A stretch of DNA of 51,803 nucleotides from NCBI GenBank assembly GCA_938007995.1, contig CALLLW010000078.1, positions 1 through 51,803 on the forward strand, written 5' to 3'. The DNA comes from an uncultured Granulosicoccaceae bacterium. GTDB lineage: Bacteria > Pseudomonadota > Gammaproteobacteria > Granulosicoccales > Granulosicoccaceae. A program made the position numbers and the translations under genes. The stretch's first letter is position 1, and every line of letters starts with the position of its first letter. Below the pieces are notes generated by a model. The model was given only the letters and a program-made list of their open reading frames with translations. It was not told the origin of the DNA and did no database searches. Shown here one piece after another: positions 40,304-51,252 of the stretch.

Positions 40304-42652
40304 ATGTCTTTTAAATCGATCACTACCAGACAAACAGACCGAAGGAACGTAGCGCCACTTAGACGCACGGCTTTATCAGCGCTTGTTAAGGCCGCCGTGG
40401 CAACGTCTATATTGTCTGTTGCTGCACCGCTTGTTCATGCTGAAGAATACGATCCCAACAGAAACAGCCAGCTACTGGAATGTGATCAAATTTATGATCG
40501 CGGTGACATTGATGCTGCCATCAGTTGCTACACACCGCTAAAAAGCGATCCGTCACTGGCTGTTGCCGCAGAGGCTGCGTGGGCACTTGGCAACACCAGA
40601 CAAGCTAATGAACTGTTTAGAAGAGCGGTACAGGAACAGCCCAACAATCCTCATCTGCGTGCCCGCTGGGGCCGATTGTTTTTAAGTACCCATCAGCCAA
40701 GCAGCGCCGCACCGTTGTTTCGCGAAGCCCTGTTGATGGACCCGAATCTGGTGCACGCCAAAACCGGTCTGGCTGCAGCATTGTTATCTCAGCCAGGTGC
40801 TGAAGCACGTAAACTGCTCAATGAAATTGCCAGTGATCATCCAGACAACGTTGAAGCCTTGCTGATGATGGCAAGATTACAACTCGAAACACGCAATCTC
40901 GATCAGGCCGATCAGCTACTTGATCGCGCATTGAAAAGTGCCGAGGCATCAAACATCGTACCGCTGGATATCTATGCACTGAAAGCCTCTGCCGATATGC
41001 TGCGCGACAATGAAAACAGTCAATGGACACGCAAAGCGCTTGAATACAGCCCGGCATACGGTGATGTGTTTTATGTGCCGGCACATTATCATCTGATCAA
41101 CTACCGCTATGTTGAAGCCGTTGATGTGCTGCAGAAAGCCGTAGAGGTTCAGCCCACGCACTGGAGCGCACACTCACAGCTCGGCATTAATTTGTTGCGA
41201 CTCAACGACATTGAAGGTGCGAAGAAACACCTTGAGATTGCCTACAGTGGTGATCCTTACGATACCGCCACTGTAAACACACTGAAGCTGCTGGACACAC
41301 TGGAAGAATATAAAGATCTCGATACGATCGCCACATTCCGGCTGCCAAATACCAGTAATGACGCTACTGTACCGGTGGTTATGCGGCTACATAAAAGCGA
41401 AGCAAAGTATCTGTCACCCTATGTAGAAGAGCTAACGCTCAAAGCGGTAGCAACCTTTTCAGAACGCTACGATTTCGCCCCACAGGAACCACTGATTGTT
41501 GAGTTGTTTCCAAACCATGATGACTTTGCTGTGCGAACCGTCAGCACGCCTGGAGTCGGGCTACTGGGTGTAGCATTCGGTTATTTAATCGCAATGGACA
41601 GTCCCTCAGCAAGAGCACCGGGTGAGTTTCACTGGGGCAGCACGCTGTGGCATGAGCTTGCACATATATTTTCTATTAAAAAATCCAACCATCGTATGCC
41701 GCGCTGGTTTACCGAAGGTATATCGGTATACGAAGAATGGGCTACCGGACCACTACCCGGCAGACACATTCCAGTCGACGTTTTGCAAGCCATACAGGAA
41801 AACAAATTACTACCGGTAAAAGATCTCGACAGTGGTTTTGTCAGACCCACCTACCCTAATCAGGTTAACGTCAGTTATATGCAGGCGGGTTTGATCTGCA
41901 CCATGATCAGTGAGTTCTGGGGCCACGATAAACTCACCGAGATGCTGGTCGAATATGAAAAGCGACAAGACACCACGCAGGCTGTGCGCACAGTACTCGG
42001 CATCAGCACAGAAGAGCTTGATCGAAATCTGGATAGATACATTGAGATGAACCTTGGCACCGTCATCAGCCAGTTCGACACCTGGAAAGAGCTGATTTCC
42101 AGTATGAATAACGCGGTGCAGAATAAACAATGGACAACGGTTATCGCACTTGCCAATCAGGCCAATGACATCTATCCGGAGTATGTGGCCAGTGGCAGCA
42201 CCTGGCTTGCGATGCACGATGCGTATGAAGCCAATGGCGATCTCGCCAAAGCAATAACAGCGCTTGAAACATGGTTTGACTACGGCGGCTACCAGCCTGA
42301 TATGCTGCACCAACTGGCGCACCGGTTGCGTGATCAGGGCCGTACCGACAGAGCCACTGAAGTGCTGGAAGCAATTAACTGGGTCAGTCCAAACAGCATT
42401 GATCTGCACGAAAGGTTGGGCAAAGACTACCTGGCTCGCGGTGATAACGAAGCCGCTCTGCGCGAGTTTCATTCACTACTCGGCCTCGATCCGCATGACA
42501 AATCCGTAGTGCATTTAAACATCGCCTACGCTTATAAAAATCTTAACGATAAAAAACGTGCAACACGAAACGTTCTTCAAGCGCTGGAATATGCCCCGTT
42601 CTTCAGGGAAGCGCAGGACCTGCTCGTGGAACTAACCGGAGACTCTTCATGA
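40304..42652 (+). CDS. Exported TPR protein with a HELAH gluzincin-type peptidase domain
   Basis: A 782-residue protein with an N-terminal signal-like segment (VKAAVATSILSVAAPLVHA). TPR-like helices cover about residues 50-350. The central domain has the zinc motif HELAH (His450, Glu451, His454), followed by RWFTEG with Glu471 as a plausible third ligand, matching peptidase MA-like (gluzincin) proteins. More TPR-like repeats occupy about 595-780. It probably acts in the periplasm on misfolded or regulatory proteins; no substrate can be named. Its last codons overlap the moxR start by 4 bases, indicating coupling. Confidence 0.78.
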   Translation: MSFKSITTRQTDRRNVAPLRRTALSALVKAAVATSILSVAAPLVHAEEYDPNRNSQLLECDQIYDRGDIDAAISCYTPLKSDPSLAVAAEAAWALGNTRQANELFRRAVQEQPNNPHLRARWGRLFLSTHQPSSAAPLFREALLMDPNLVHAKTGLAAALLSQPGAEARKLLNEIASDHPDNVEALLMMARLQLETRNLDQADQLLDRALKSAEASNIVPLDIYALKASADMLRDNENSQWTRKALEYSPAYGDVFYVPAHYHLINYRYVEAVDVLQKAVEVQPTHWSAHSQLGINLLRLNDIEGAKKHLEIAYSGDPYDTATVNTLKLLDTLEEYKDLDTIATFRLPNTSNDATVPVVMRLHKSEAKYLSPYVEELTLKAVATFSERYDFAPQEPLIVELFPNHDDFAVRTVSTPGVGLLGVAFGYLIAMDSPSARAPGEFHWGSTLWHELAHIFSIKKSNHRMPRWFTEGISVYEEWATGPLPGRHIPVDVLQAIQENKLLPVKDLDSGFVRPTYPNQVNVSYMQAGLICTMISEFWGHDKLTEMLVEYEKRQDTTQAVRTVLGISTEELDRNLDRYIEMNLGTVISQFDTWKELISSMNNAVQNKQWTTVIALANQANDIYPEYVASGSTWLAMHDAYEANGDLAKAITALETWFDYGGYQPDMLHQLAHRLRDQGRTDRATEVLEAINWVSPNSIDLHERLGKDYLARGDNEAALREFHSLLGLDPHDKSVVHLNIAYAYKNLNDKKRATRNVLQALEYAPFFREAQDLLVELTGDSS

Positions 42653-43668
42653 CAGACACTTACTCACAAAACGGTGGCTCACTGACCGAGTCGGCAGCAA
42701 GAGAGGTTGAAGACTTTCGCTATGTGTTCAACAACATCCGCCAACAGGTGGGTCAGGTGGTGGTCGGGCAGGATGATGTGGTTGAGCATCTGCTTATCAC
42801 TCTGCTTGTAGGTGGTCATTGCTTAATTACCGGTATGCCGGGCACAGCCAAAACCCTGTTGGTTCGTACTCTGTCTGAAGCACTCGGGTTACAGCACAAC
42901 CGGATTCAGTTCACGCCTGATCTGATGCCGACTGACATCACCGGCACCGACATCATCAGTGAAGATGGCACCGGCCAGCGTAACTGGACGTTCGTACCCG
43001 GGCCTATTTTCACCAATGTGTTGCTGGCTGACGAGATCAATCGAACACCACCAAAAACACAAGCGGCCCTGCTTGAGGCAATGCAGGAAAACTCGGCAAC
43101 AGTGCGCGGCAACATGCATCAGCTGCCACAGCCTTTTTTCGTACTGGCCACACAAAATCCGCTTGAGCTTGAAGGCACCTACCCGCTGCCGGAAGCGCAG
43201 CTTGACCGATTTTTATTCAACATATTGCTGGACTACTTACCGGCTGAAGATGAACTGGAGGTGGTAGCCAGATTTACCGGCGACCATCAGGCGCCGCGAC
43301 CTACTCCCTGCACAGACGCCGCACAGATCATGCGCTTTCAGCAACTGGTGAGGCAGGTACCGGTTTCCGAATCAGTCGCTAGACATGCAGTTGATCTGGT
43401 ACGCGCAACTCGACCGGTCGATTCCAGAGCACCCGATCTGGTACGACGCTACGTGAAATTTGGTGCGAGTGTCAGAGCAACACTTTTTATTACGCTTTCA
43501 GCCAAAGCCCGCGCGTTGATGCACGGTCGCTTTCATGTGACACATGAAGACATTAATGCACTGGCAGCACCCGTGTTACGACACCGGGTACTGTTGAATT
43601 ACTTTGCCGAGTCAGATGGTGTCAGCATGGAAGATGTACTCGGTGATGCGATTAACTCGCTTAGCTAG
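42649..43668 (+). CDS. MoxR-family AAA+ ATPase
   Basis: A 339-residue cytoplasmic ATPase. Walker A is TGMPGTAKT (61-69), Walker B lies in NVLLADEINRTPPKTQAALLEAM near residues 122-144, and sensor 1 in VLATQNPLELEGTYPLPEAQLDRF near residue 165. The C-terminal lid domain ends the protein. MoxR ATPases act as chaperones that assemble or activate partners carrying VWA domains, such as those encoded on either side. The ATG overlaps the preceding stop, and DUF58 follows after 35 bases. Confidence 0.95.
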   Translation: MTDTYSQNGGSLTESAAREVEDFRYVFNNIRQQVGQVVVGQDDVVEHLLITLLVGGHCLITGMPGTAKTLLVRTLSEALGLQHNRIQFTPDLMPTDITGTDIISEDGTGQRNWTFVPGPIFTNVLLADEINRTPPKTQAALLEAMQENSATVRGNMHQLPQPFFVLATQNPLELEGTYPLPEAQLDRFLFNILLDYLPAEDELEVVARFTGDHQAPRPTPCTDAAQIMRFQQLVRQVPVSESVARHAVDLVRATRPVDSRAPDLVRRYVKFGASVRATLFITLSAKARALMHGRFHVTHEDINALAAPVLRHRVLLNYFAESDGVSMEDVLGDAINSLS

Positions 43669-43703
43669 CAGTCAGCTAACGTATAAGGGCAAACCCGGCA
43701 ACC

Positions 43704-44633
43704 ATGAACAAAACCGCCACCAGCAATTCAAATGCAACACGCCTGCTGCTGCCAAAAGTACTGGCGCAGCTATCGTCACTTGAGCTGGTGGCCAAATCGG
43801 TGGTGGAAGGCTACTTTACCGGGCTGCACCGTTCACCGTTTTTCGGGTTCAGTCAGGAGTTTTCTGAGTATCGCGCTTACAACGACGGTGATGATACTCG
43901 CTTTATTGACTGGAATGTCTACGCCCGAACGGATCGCACTTATATCAAGCGTTTTATTGGTGAAACCAATACCACCATCAACCTGATACTGGATGTCAGC
44001 GGGTCAATGGCTTATTCCAGTAGTGACATCACCAAACTGCAATATGGCAAGTTTATTTGTTCGTCGCTGGCCTATCTTGCACGTAAACAACACGATGCCA
44101 TTGGACTCACGCTGTTCGATGAGAAGGTCCGTGGCAAAATTCCTCCATCATCGCACCCGGATACGCTCTATCGTGCGTTAGCGTTGCTGGAGAAAACCGA
44201 AGCCAACCATGAAACGGAACTCAACAGCCAGATTGAGCAACTGGCCGCCACACTAACCAAGCGCGGCATTGTTGTACTGGTTTCAGACTTCTACTGTGAT
44301 CCTGAAGATCTTGCTCGTCAGCTACAACCATTGGTGCAGCACGGTCATGAGGTTGCGCTGTTTCACCTACTTGACCCGAGTGAACGTAATCCGGCAGATC
44401 ACGTTAAAGCATTCAGATCGGCCAGTGCACTGCGCGATATTGAAACAGGCACTGAGGTCAGCGTGTCTGCTGAATATCTGCAGCATGAATACCCGCAAAA
44501 AATCAAAAGCCACATAGAAGCCTTAACTGCGGAGTCTCTGCGCCACGGGCTCAGCTATTCAAGTTGCATCACCAGCGATCCCTTGAATGAAATTTTGCAC
44601 AAATACATGATGCTGCGGCAGCAGAGACGCTGA
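43704..44633 (+). CDS. DUF58 protein (VWA-like MoxR partner)
   Basis: A 309-residue protein of the DUF58 family. The family core is RAYNDGDDTRFIDWNVYARTD near residues 57-77, followed by RTYIKRFIGETNTTINLILDVSGS. The VWA metal-site DVSGS is at residues 97-101. No membrane helix is seen, unlike some relatives. It is conventionally encoded beside moxR and the BatA-like proteins. 66 bases separate it from the next gene. Confidence 0.93.
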   Translation: MNKTATSNSNATRLLLPKVLAQLSSLELVAKSVVEGYFTGLHRSPFFGFSQEFSEYRAYNDGDDTRFIDWNVYARTDRTYIKRFIGETNTTINLILDVSGSMAYSSSDITKLQYGKFICSSLAYLARKQHDAIGLTLFDEKVRGKIPPSSHPDTLYRALALLEKTEANHETELNSQIEQLAATLTKRGIVVLVSDFYCDPEDLARQLQPLVQHGHEVALFHLLDPSERNPADHVKAFRSASALRDIETGTEVSVSAEYLQHEYPQKIKSHIEALTAESLRHGLSYSSCITSDPLNEILHKYMMLRQQRR

Positions 44634-44699
44634 TATGTTTTTACAATCAAATCACAACGCTAATTCATCTGCTGCGCGTGTTGCAAACGGAACAATGCC

Positions 44700-46664
44700 A
44701 TGAGCTTACTGGCACCGCTATTTTTACTCGGCTTACTGACGGCGTTAGTGCCATGGTGGCTACATCGGCTTAGTGCCAGCAACCCGCCTCGCAGCGACTT
44801 CGGCTCTACCCGCTTTCTGGAACCAAACCAAAGCCCTTCCAGCAGCAAAAGACGCACAAAGTACTGGCCGCTGTTACTGTTACGGCTGCTGTTTCTGGCG
44901 CTGTTATGCTTCATCTTCGCCGAGCCGGTAATAGAACAACTGCGATCACTTGGTACAAGCAATACCCGGCATATACTTGTTATTGATACCTCTATGTCGC
45001 AAAAGCTCGATGGGCGCTGGCAACAAACAATTGATACCGCAAATCAGGTTTTGAACAATGCTTCTGATGGTGACAGGGCCGTTGTGATTGCTGCTGCCAA
45101 CCAATTTGTACAGAGCCAGCAAGATTCCGACAGCATCGATGCCGCACGCCAACAGCTCGCCACACTACAACCCGGCAACACCAGACTCGACTATGGCAGT
45201 ATCGGCACTACCGTTTCTGCAGCACTTGACGACGATGGCCTGAATCATCATCTACATGTTATTACTGATACTCAGGCAACAGCAATGCCTGAGCGATTTA
45301 CCGCTCTGGCGGTAGATAAAATTCAATCTATCAACGTGTACTCCAGCGCATCAGACAGCGACAGCAACACAGCAATCACTGGCAGAGTTGAACAGATAAA
45401 CGGTGATAACGCATCAGTAATTGCCGTGGTTAACAACTACGGGCCGGCAGCAACACATACCGTGCTGGTCAGCTCGAATGGTGTAACACTTGGCAGCGCG
45501 CAGGTAGCAGCAGAGTCAAACCAGTCTGCCATTCATCGTTTTGAAAATATCAACATCACCGATACTGAATCACAACTTGAACTGCGTTTGAGTGCAGAGG
45601 ATTCGCTCGCTGATGACAACACCTGGCTACTGCCACTGCCTGATAAAAATCGCACCGAAATAACCCTGCTTGGCAGCGACGTACAGCCCTCGGTAGCCAA
45701 CACCTATATAGCAGCGGCGCTTGAATCGAATCCTCGATTCGAAGCCAGACTGATCGATGCCACTCGATTTGCACCGGCAGACGCAGGCAATCTGATCATC
45801 GTGCCAAATGCATCAGTGCTTTCAGATCGCACCGCGAGCCGCCTCAACGACTACATAAACGATGGCGGCAACGCCCTTATTGCGGTCAGTGACAGACCGC
45901 ACAGTACCGGCGCAGCTTCGTTACTGGGGTTTAGCAGCAACGCACAACCCGTTGCCGAGGCTGCCAATGTGACCGCTATTGATCCAGCCCACGAAGTTAC
46001 CGCAAACCTGCAGAACAACTGGCGTACCGTCTATGTGTTGCAACATCATCAGCTACAACCCGGTATCACTGATCGAACCCTGATTGAGCTATCTAACGGC
46101 TCGCCACTATTGGTTGAAAAACGCCTGGGTTCCGGTAAAGCGCTGTTACTTGCAACGGCGTTGAATCCGACATGGACTAACCTGCCCACCGAATCCGTTT
46201 TTGTTGCGTTTATCATGCAGTCGGTGGAATTTCTTGGCGGCGATACCAGTACCGCGCTTTATCGATCAACCGGTGACACGATTAATGTAGCGGCAGGTGC
46301 ACAACTGATAGATCCCGATGGCAATTCGATGCGCGAACTTACCGGCATCTCGGAGAGAGCGTCCATACCCCTGCAGCAAGCCGGTGTTTATCAACTCCGC
46401 AGCTCCGCTGGCACGCAGGCTATTGCAGTCAATTTTGAACCGCTGGAATCAGACATCAGACCCATAGACAACGCCACGCTGGAGCGATGGCAGCAGGTTG
46501 CAACCAGTGACGCTATTGCAGCGCAAAGCGGGTCGAACGCCAGTATAACTTCAGAAAACAACCAGAAAACTTTCTGGATGTGGTTACTTCCACTTTTGCT
46601 GCTGTTGACTCTGTTAGAGTCTTTATACAGCCACAGGCATTTGTGGATACGCAGAGAGGCTTGA
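44700..46664 (+). CDS. BatA-type N-terminal domain and VWA membrane protein
   Basis: A 654-residue protein. The N-terminus has the BatA aerotolerance-type anchor: hydrophobic LLAPLFLLGLLTALVPWWLHRL with the LHRL turn, then FGSTRFL. A second helix is at about 56-75. A VWA domain follows with DTSMS at 96-100. Middle beta-rich regions and an amidotransferase-like part resemble the first gene of the locus. A C-terminal helix (MWLLPLLLLLTLLESLY) ends it. It probably works with MoxR and the DUF58 protein at the inner membrane. Confidence 0.85.
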   Translation: MSLLAPLFLLGLLTALVPWWLHRLSASNPPRSDFGSTRFLEPNQSPSSSKRRTKYWPLLLLRLLFLALLCFIFAEPVIEQLRSLGTSNTRHILVIDTSMSQKLDGRWQQTIDTANQVLNNASDGDRAVVIAAANQFVQSQQDSDSIDAARQQLATLQPGNTRLDYGSIGTTVSAALDDDGLNHHLHVITDTQATAMPERFTALAVDKIQSINVYSSASDSDSNTAITGRVEQINGDNASVIAVVNNYGPAATHTVLVSSNGVTLGSAQVAAESNQSAIHRFENINITDTESQLELRLSAEDSLADDNTWLLPLPDKNRTEITLLGSDVQPSVANTYIAAALESNPRFEARLIDATRFAPADAGNLIIVPNASVLSDRTASRLNDYINDGGNALIAVSDRPHSTGAASLLGFSSNAQPVAEAANVTAIDPAHEVTANLQNNWRTVYVLQHHQLQPGITDRTLIELSNGSPLLVEKRLGSGKALLLATALNPTWTNLPTESVFVAFIMQSVEFLGGDTSTALYRSTGDTINVAAGAQLIDPDGNSMRELTGISERASIPLQQAGVYQLRSSAGTQAIAVNFEPLESDIRPIDNATLERWQQVATSDAIAAQSGSNASITSENNQKTFWMWLLPLLLLLTLLESLYSHRHLWIRREA

Positions 46665-46665
46665 T

Positions 46666-49600
46666 ATGCAAATGCGCAATCCCCAACAGGACTTCGACAG
46701 CTATCTGAAACGCTTCAGGCGCCGTTACAAGCTGCGCATTGTTGTCACTGCATTTGCAGCTGTGATCTTCTCAGTACTGACAGTCTCGCTGCTGACAGCG
46801 GTCCTCAAAGACACACTCGCAGACTCAAACTGGTTGTACTACCCCGCGCGTGTCGCCCTGTTGATACTACCAGTGGCCCTGTTCGTGGCTATTCTCTGGA
46901 AACCTTACCAGCGCTTTAAACGCACTGAAGGTGCAGATGAGCTTGAGAGTGCAGTGCCTGGCTTTAACGGTCGGGTAGATACCTATCTTGATATGAAGCG
47001 CCGCAACGTGAACTCACCTTTTGTCGGTTTGCTGGCAAAAGACGCATCACGAGCAGCAGCACGTGCACCGGTTAAAAAGGTTGTGCCTACCGATGAAGTT
47101 ATCGGCCCTGTATTCGCCAGTATCGGTATGCTCGCTCTGGCCGGCTGGCTATTTACTTCGCTGCCGCTTGACTGGCGCGCCAGCATGAAACAGCTATGGA
47201 TGGGCTGGTTTGTCAGCGACATTTTAACAGAACGCTCAATCGCTGTTGCTCCCGGTGATACGCGCATCCGTATTGGCGACAGTCTGTCTGTCACGGCCAC
47301 ACTCGACGGTTTTGAATCTGGTCTAGCCGATTTGTATGTTCGCCAAAACAACTCAGATGACACCGACTGGGAAAAAGTTGCCATGACGCCGGAGTCTGAT
47401 GGCTCTTTTTCATTCACTTTATACGGCGTCAGTGAACCGGTTGAGTATTACGTTAGTGCAGCCTTCACCAACAGCGAAACTGCCAGCGTAGAAGTTGTCA
47501 CCCCGGCGCAAATAACATCGGTAACGCACGAATACATTTATCCGGAATGGACTGGTATCGAGCCTGATCGGATTGAAGCGGCAACAACTATTCGAGCTGT
47601 CGCCGGTACTCAGGTTGATATCACTTTTCAAACCGACAAGCCATTGATCAAGGCCGCCGCGCTTCATGATGGCAGTGAAATAGCAGCCACAGAGACTGCA
47701 GAGAACACCTACACCGCCAGTCTTACTGTCACCGAAGATGGTGAATACAGTTTGATCGAGCTGCAGGAGAACGCGCAGATTCCGCTTTCTCCCACTCATG
47801 CAATAACCATAATAGAAGATGCCAGGCCCACTATTGCCTTCAGCCTGCCCGGCGGCGACTGGAGTGCCACCCCGATAGAAGAAGTGGCTGTTGCTGTACA
47901 AGCAGAAGATGACTTTGCGATAGAAACCGTCACACTGAATTATTCGGTTAACGGTGCCGCGTGGGAGCAGATCACACTCAACGATGAAAACAACCATGAG
48001 CATCTTTTTATGCTTGAAGAGTTTTCCAGTGAAACTGGTGGACCCCTGCTCGCTGGTGACTTAATCAGCTACTACGCTGAAGCAACAGACAGAGAGCAAA
48101 CTGTTTCGACAGATATATTGTTCATTGATGTCAGACCTTTCGAGCGACGATTTAGCCAGTCACAACAAGCCGGCGGTGGTGGCGGTGGTGGTGGCGGCCA
48201 GCCACAGGAGCAGGAAATATCGCAACGCCAGAAAGAAATACTGGTCTCTACGTTTAACCTGATCAGAGACAGTAAAAGCGAAGCATCTGCGCTGATAGAC
48301 CCCGCCGATACTGCAACCCTGTTAGCAGACCTGCAGACCACACTGGCTGATCAGGCAACCAAGCTGGCACAGCGCGCTGAAGCCAGACAGCTGTTAAATG
48401 AAGATCCCGATATTGCAAAATTTGTAGAGTTTATGTCAGAGGCTGCAGAGTCAATGACACCTTCTGCAGATGCATTATCACGCCTGAGCTTTGATGAAGC
48501 GGTAGCCCATCAGCAACGTGCACTGCAGTTTCTAAAGCGCGCCGAGTCGATCTTTAACGACATAACCATTAACCGCAACAACAGCAGTGGTGGCGGAGGT
48601 GGCAGCGCCAGCCAGGATATGGCAGAGATGTATGAGCTGGAAATGGACCTGGCTAAAAACCAGTACGAAACACCAGACTCTGTACCAGAGCAGGACTCAC
48701 AGCAAGCCAATTCAGATGAAGCCTTTGACAAACTCAAAGAGCTTGCAGAGCGGCAACAGCGACTCGCGGATGCAGCGGCAAGCGAACAGGAAACATCAGA
48801 AACCGAACGCTGGCAGCAGGAAAAACTTCGCCGTGATCTGGAAGAGCTTCAACGTGAGTTAGAGGAACTGCAGCGCAATCAACAAGCCTCTAACCAGCAA
48901 CAGCAAGGACAACAACAAGGGCAGCAACAGGGCCAACAGCAAGGCCAGCAGTCCGGCCAGCAATCTTCTGGCAGCGAGTCACAGCAACAGGCCATGGAAA
49001 ACCTGCAGGAAGCCATTGACGAGCTGCGCAGAGCGGAACAAAACGCTGCCAACATGTCCCCGGAAGAGCGACGCCAGGCGATGCAGAACGCCAGCGAACG
49101 ATTGCGCCAGTCACTCGAGCAAACTGCAGAAGGCCGACAGCAGGAGCTGCAACAGCAACTGGCAGATGCATCTGATGCCGTTCGCGATCTTGGTCAACGC
49201 CAGCAACAGACTTCAGAGGAACTTCAAAACGCCATGCGACGTGCGATTGAAGCGCGCGAGCAAAACCGCTTCGAGAGCGGATTGACTGATGAGCGAGAGC
49301 AAGAGCTGGCCGAAGCGAAGCGGCAGTTCCAGCAGGAACTTGAAGAAATTAGACAAGATCTCGCCGATACCAGTAAACGCTTTGCCGAGCAGGCTCCACT
49401 GACTACCGAACGACTCGAGCAGGCCATCGATTCGCTCGACAACACTCAGGTCGCAGAGTTAATGGGCACTGCCGCTGATATGATCGAAGAAGGCCGTGCA
49501 CCACAGGCCGCACTGCGCGAGGAATACATCAACAATGCATTGCGTAATCTGCAAACCGACCTGTTTGAATCGTCTTCACTTGCAGCGGCAGAAACCGGCC

Positions 49601-49896
49601 TTGACGATGAATCTGAAAACACCGTTGCCGACGCCACACGTGCCGTGCAACAACTGCGTCTGGCTCTGCAGGAAGCGCTAGCGCAAGGCAACGGAAGTCA
49701 GGGTGAACAACTGGCAGAGCTGCAACAACTTGAGCGCGGCAGCGGCCAGGCAAGTGACCAGACATCAGGTGAACAGACAGAGAGCGCCGGGGAAAGTCAA
49801 CAACAAGGAGAAGGTCAACAACAGGGCGAAGGGCAAGGGCAAGGGCAAGGGCAAGGGGAAATCATCGACAAAGTCTGGTACTTTATAATTTATTAA
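46666..49896 (+). CDS. DUF4175-like membrane protein with Gln-rich coiled coil, cut at the contig junction
   Basis: At least 1,065 residues are bacterial. Membrane helices at about 23-47, 61-79 and 145-166 precede Ig-like periplasmic domains (170-490) and a poly-Gly linker (about 503-512). Long helical coiled-coil regions (515-1000) include Gln-rich repeats encoded at about 48,890-48,965. The pattern fits DUF4175-type proteins that close MoxR loci. From about 49,831 the sequence becomes GQGQ repeats (gggcaa units) and then reads IIDKVWYFIIY before a stop. That ending comes from AT-rich foreign DNA, so the true C-terminus is missing. Start ATG one base after the preceding stop. Confidence 0.72.
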   Translation: MQMRNPQQDFDSYLKRFRRRYKLRIVVTAFAAVIFSVLTVSLLTAVLKDTLADSNWLYYPARVALLILPVALFVAILWKPYQRFKRTEGADELESAVPGFNGRVDTYLDMKRRNVNSPFVGLLAKDASRAAARAPVKKVVPTDEVIGPVFASIGMLALAGWLFTSLPLDWRASMKQLWMGWFVSDILTERSIAVAPGDTRIRIGDSLSVTATLDGFESGLADLYVRQNNSDDTDWEKVAMTPESDGSFSFTLYGVSEPVEYYVSAAFTNSETASVEVVTPAQITSVTHEYIYPEWTGIEPDRIEAATTIRAVAGTQVDITFQTDKPLIKAAALHDGSEIAATETAENTYTASLTVTEDGEYSLIELQENAQIPLSPTHAITIIEDARPTIAFSLPGGDWSATPIEEVAVAVQAEDDFAIETVTLNYSVNGAAWEQITLNDENNHEHLFMLEEFSSETGGPLLAGDLISYYAEATDREQTVSTDILFIDVRPFERRFSQSQQAGGGGGGGGGQPQEQEISQRQKEILVSTFNLIRDSKSEASALIDPADTATLLADLQTTLADQATKLAQRAEARQLLNEDPDIAKFVEFMSEAAESMTPSADALSRLSFDEAVAHQQRALQFLKRAESIFNDITINRNNSSGGGGGSASQDMAEMYELEMDLAKNQYETPDSVPEQDSQQANSDEAFDKLKELAERQQRLADAAASEQETSETERWQQEKLRRDLEELQRELEELQRNQQASNQQQQGQQQGQQQGQQQGQQSGQQSSGSESQQQAMENLQEAIDELRRAEQNAANMSPEERRQAMQNASERLRQSLEQTAEGRQQELQQQLADASDAVRDLGQRQQQTSEELQNAMRRAIEAREQNRFESGLTDEREQELAEAKRQFQQELEEIRQDLADTSKRFAEQAPLTTERLEQAIDSLDNTQVAELMGTAADMIEEGRAPQAALREEYINNALRNLQTDLFESSSLAAAETGLDDESENTVADATRAVQQLRLALQEALAQGNGSQGEQLAELQQLERGSGQASDQTSGEQTESAGESQQQGEGQQQGEGQGQGQGQGEIIDKVWYFIIY

Positions 49897-49900
49897 AAAT
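49831..49900. other. Chimeric junction: bacterial to eukaryotic-type DNA
   Basis: Four copies of gggcaa (49831-49854) sit at the border. To the left is a long, uninterrupted bacterial coding frame of balanced composition. To the right, from about 49,860, the DNA is AT-rich, has stops in all frames and soon shows intron signals. The border coincides with the low-complexity repeat, which is where assemblers join unrelated reads. Confidence 0.85.
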
Positions 49901-50106
49901 GTTCATCCAAAATTTTAACTTTCCTAAAGCATCTCCTCTTTAATTTAAGAGGTTTCGTTATTAAAAAATCCTTAAATTCCGAAAACATAAATATTAAAAA
50001 CATCAAGCAATTACCAATTACTTATACAACATCTTTTTATGACATTCTCATAAATAGCTGTAGTAATTTAATAATTTTTTCATTTTAACCAATAGATGGA
50101 GGACGC
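49897..50106. other. AT-rich non-coding stretch before the eukaryotic exon
   Basis: There are no bacterial gene features. A possible splice acceptor (a T-rich tract ending in accaatag) precedes the exon at about 50,094, so the exon starting at 50107 could be internal. The rest is AT-rich filler. Confidence 0.5.
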
Positions 50107-51155
<1,049 letters not shown>

Positions 51156-51246
51156 CTCGTCCGTCGATCGATAATTCATTGGAAACGTCAAAGATATGAA
51201 ATATACAATTATTGAGATAAATCCACATTGTTAGTTCAAATGAATG

Positions 51247-51252
51247 AATAAA
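51247..51252 (+). promoter_or_regulatory. Polyadenylation signal AATAAA
   Basis: A canonical AATAAA lies 92 bases after the stop codon of the two-exon gene, with T-rich sequence following. This fits a eukaryotic 3' end. Confidence 0.6.
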
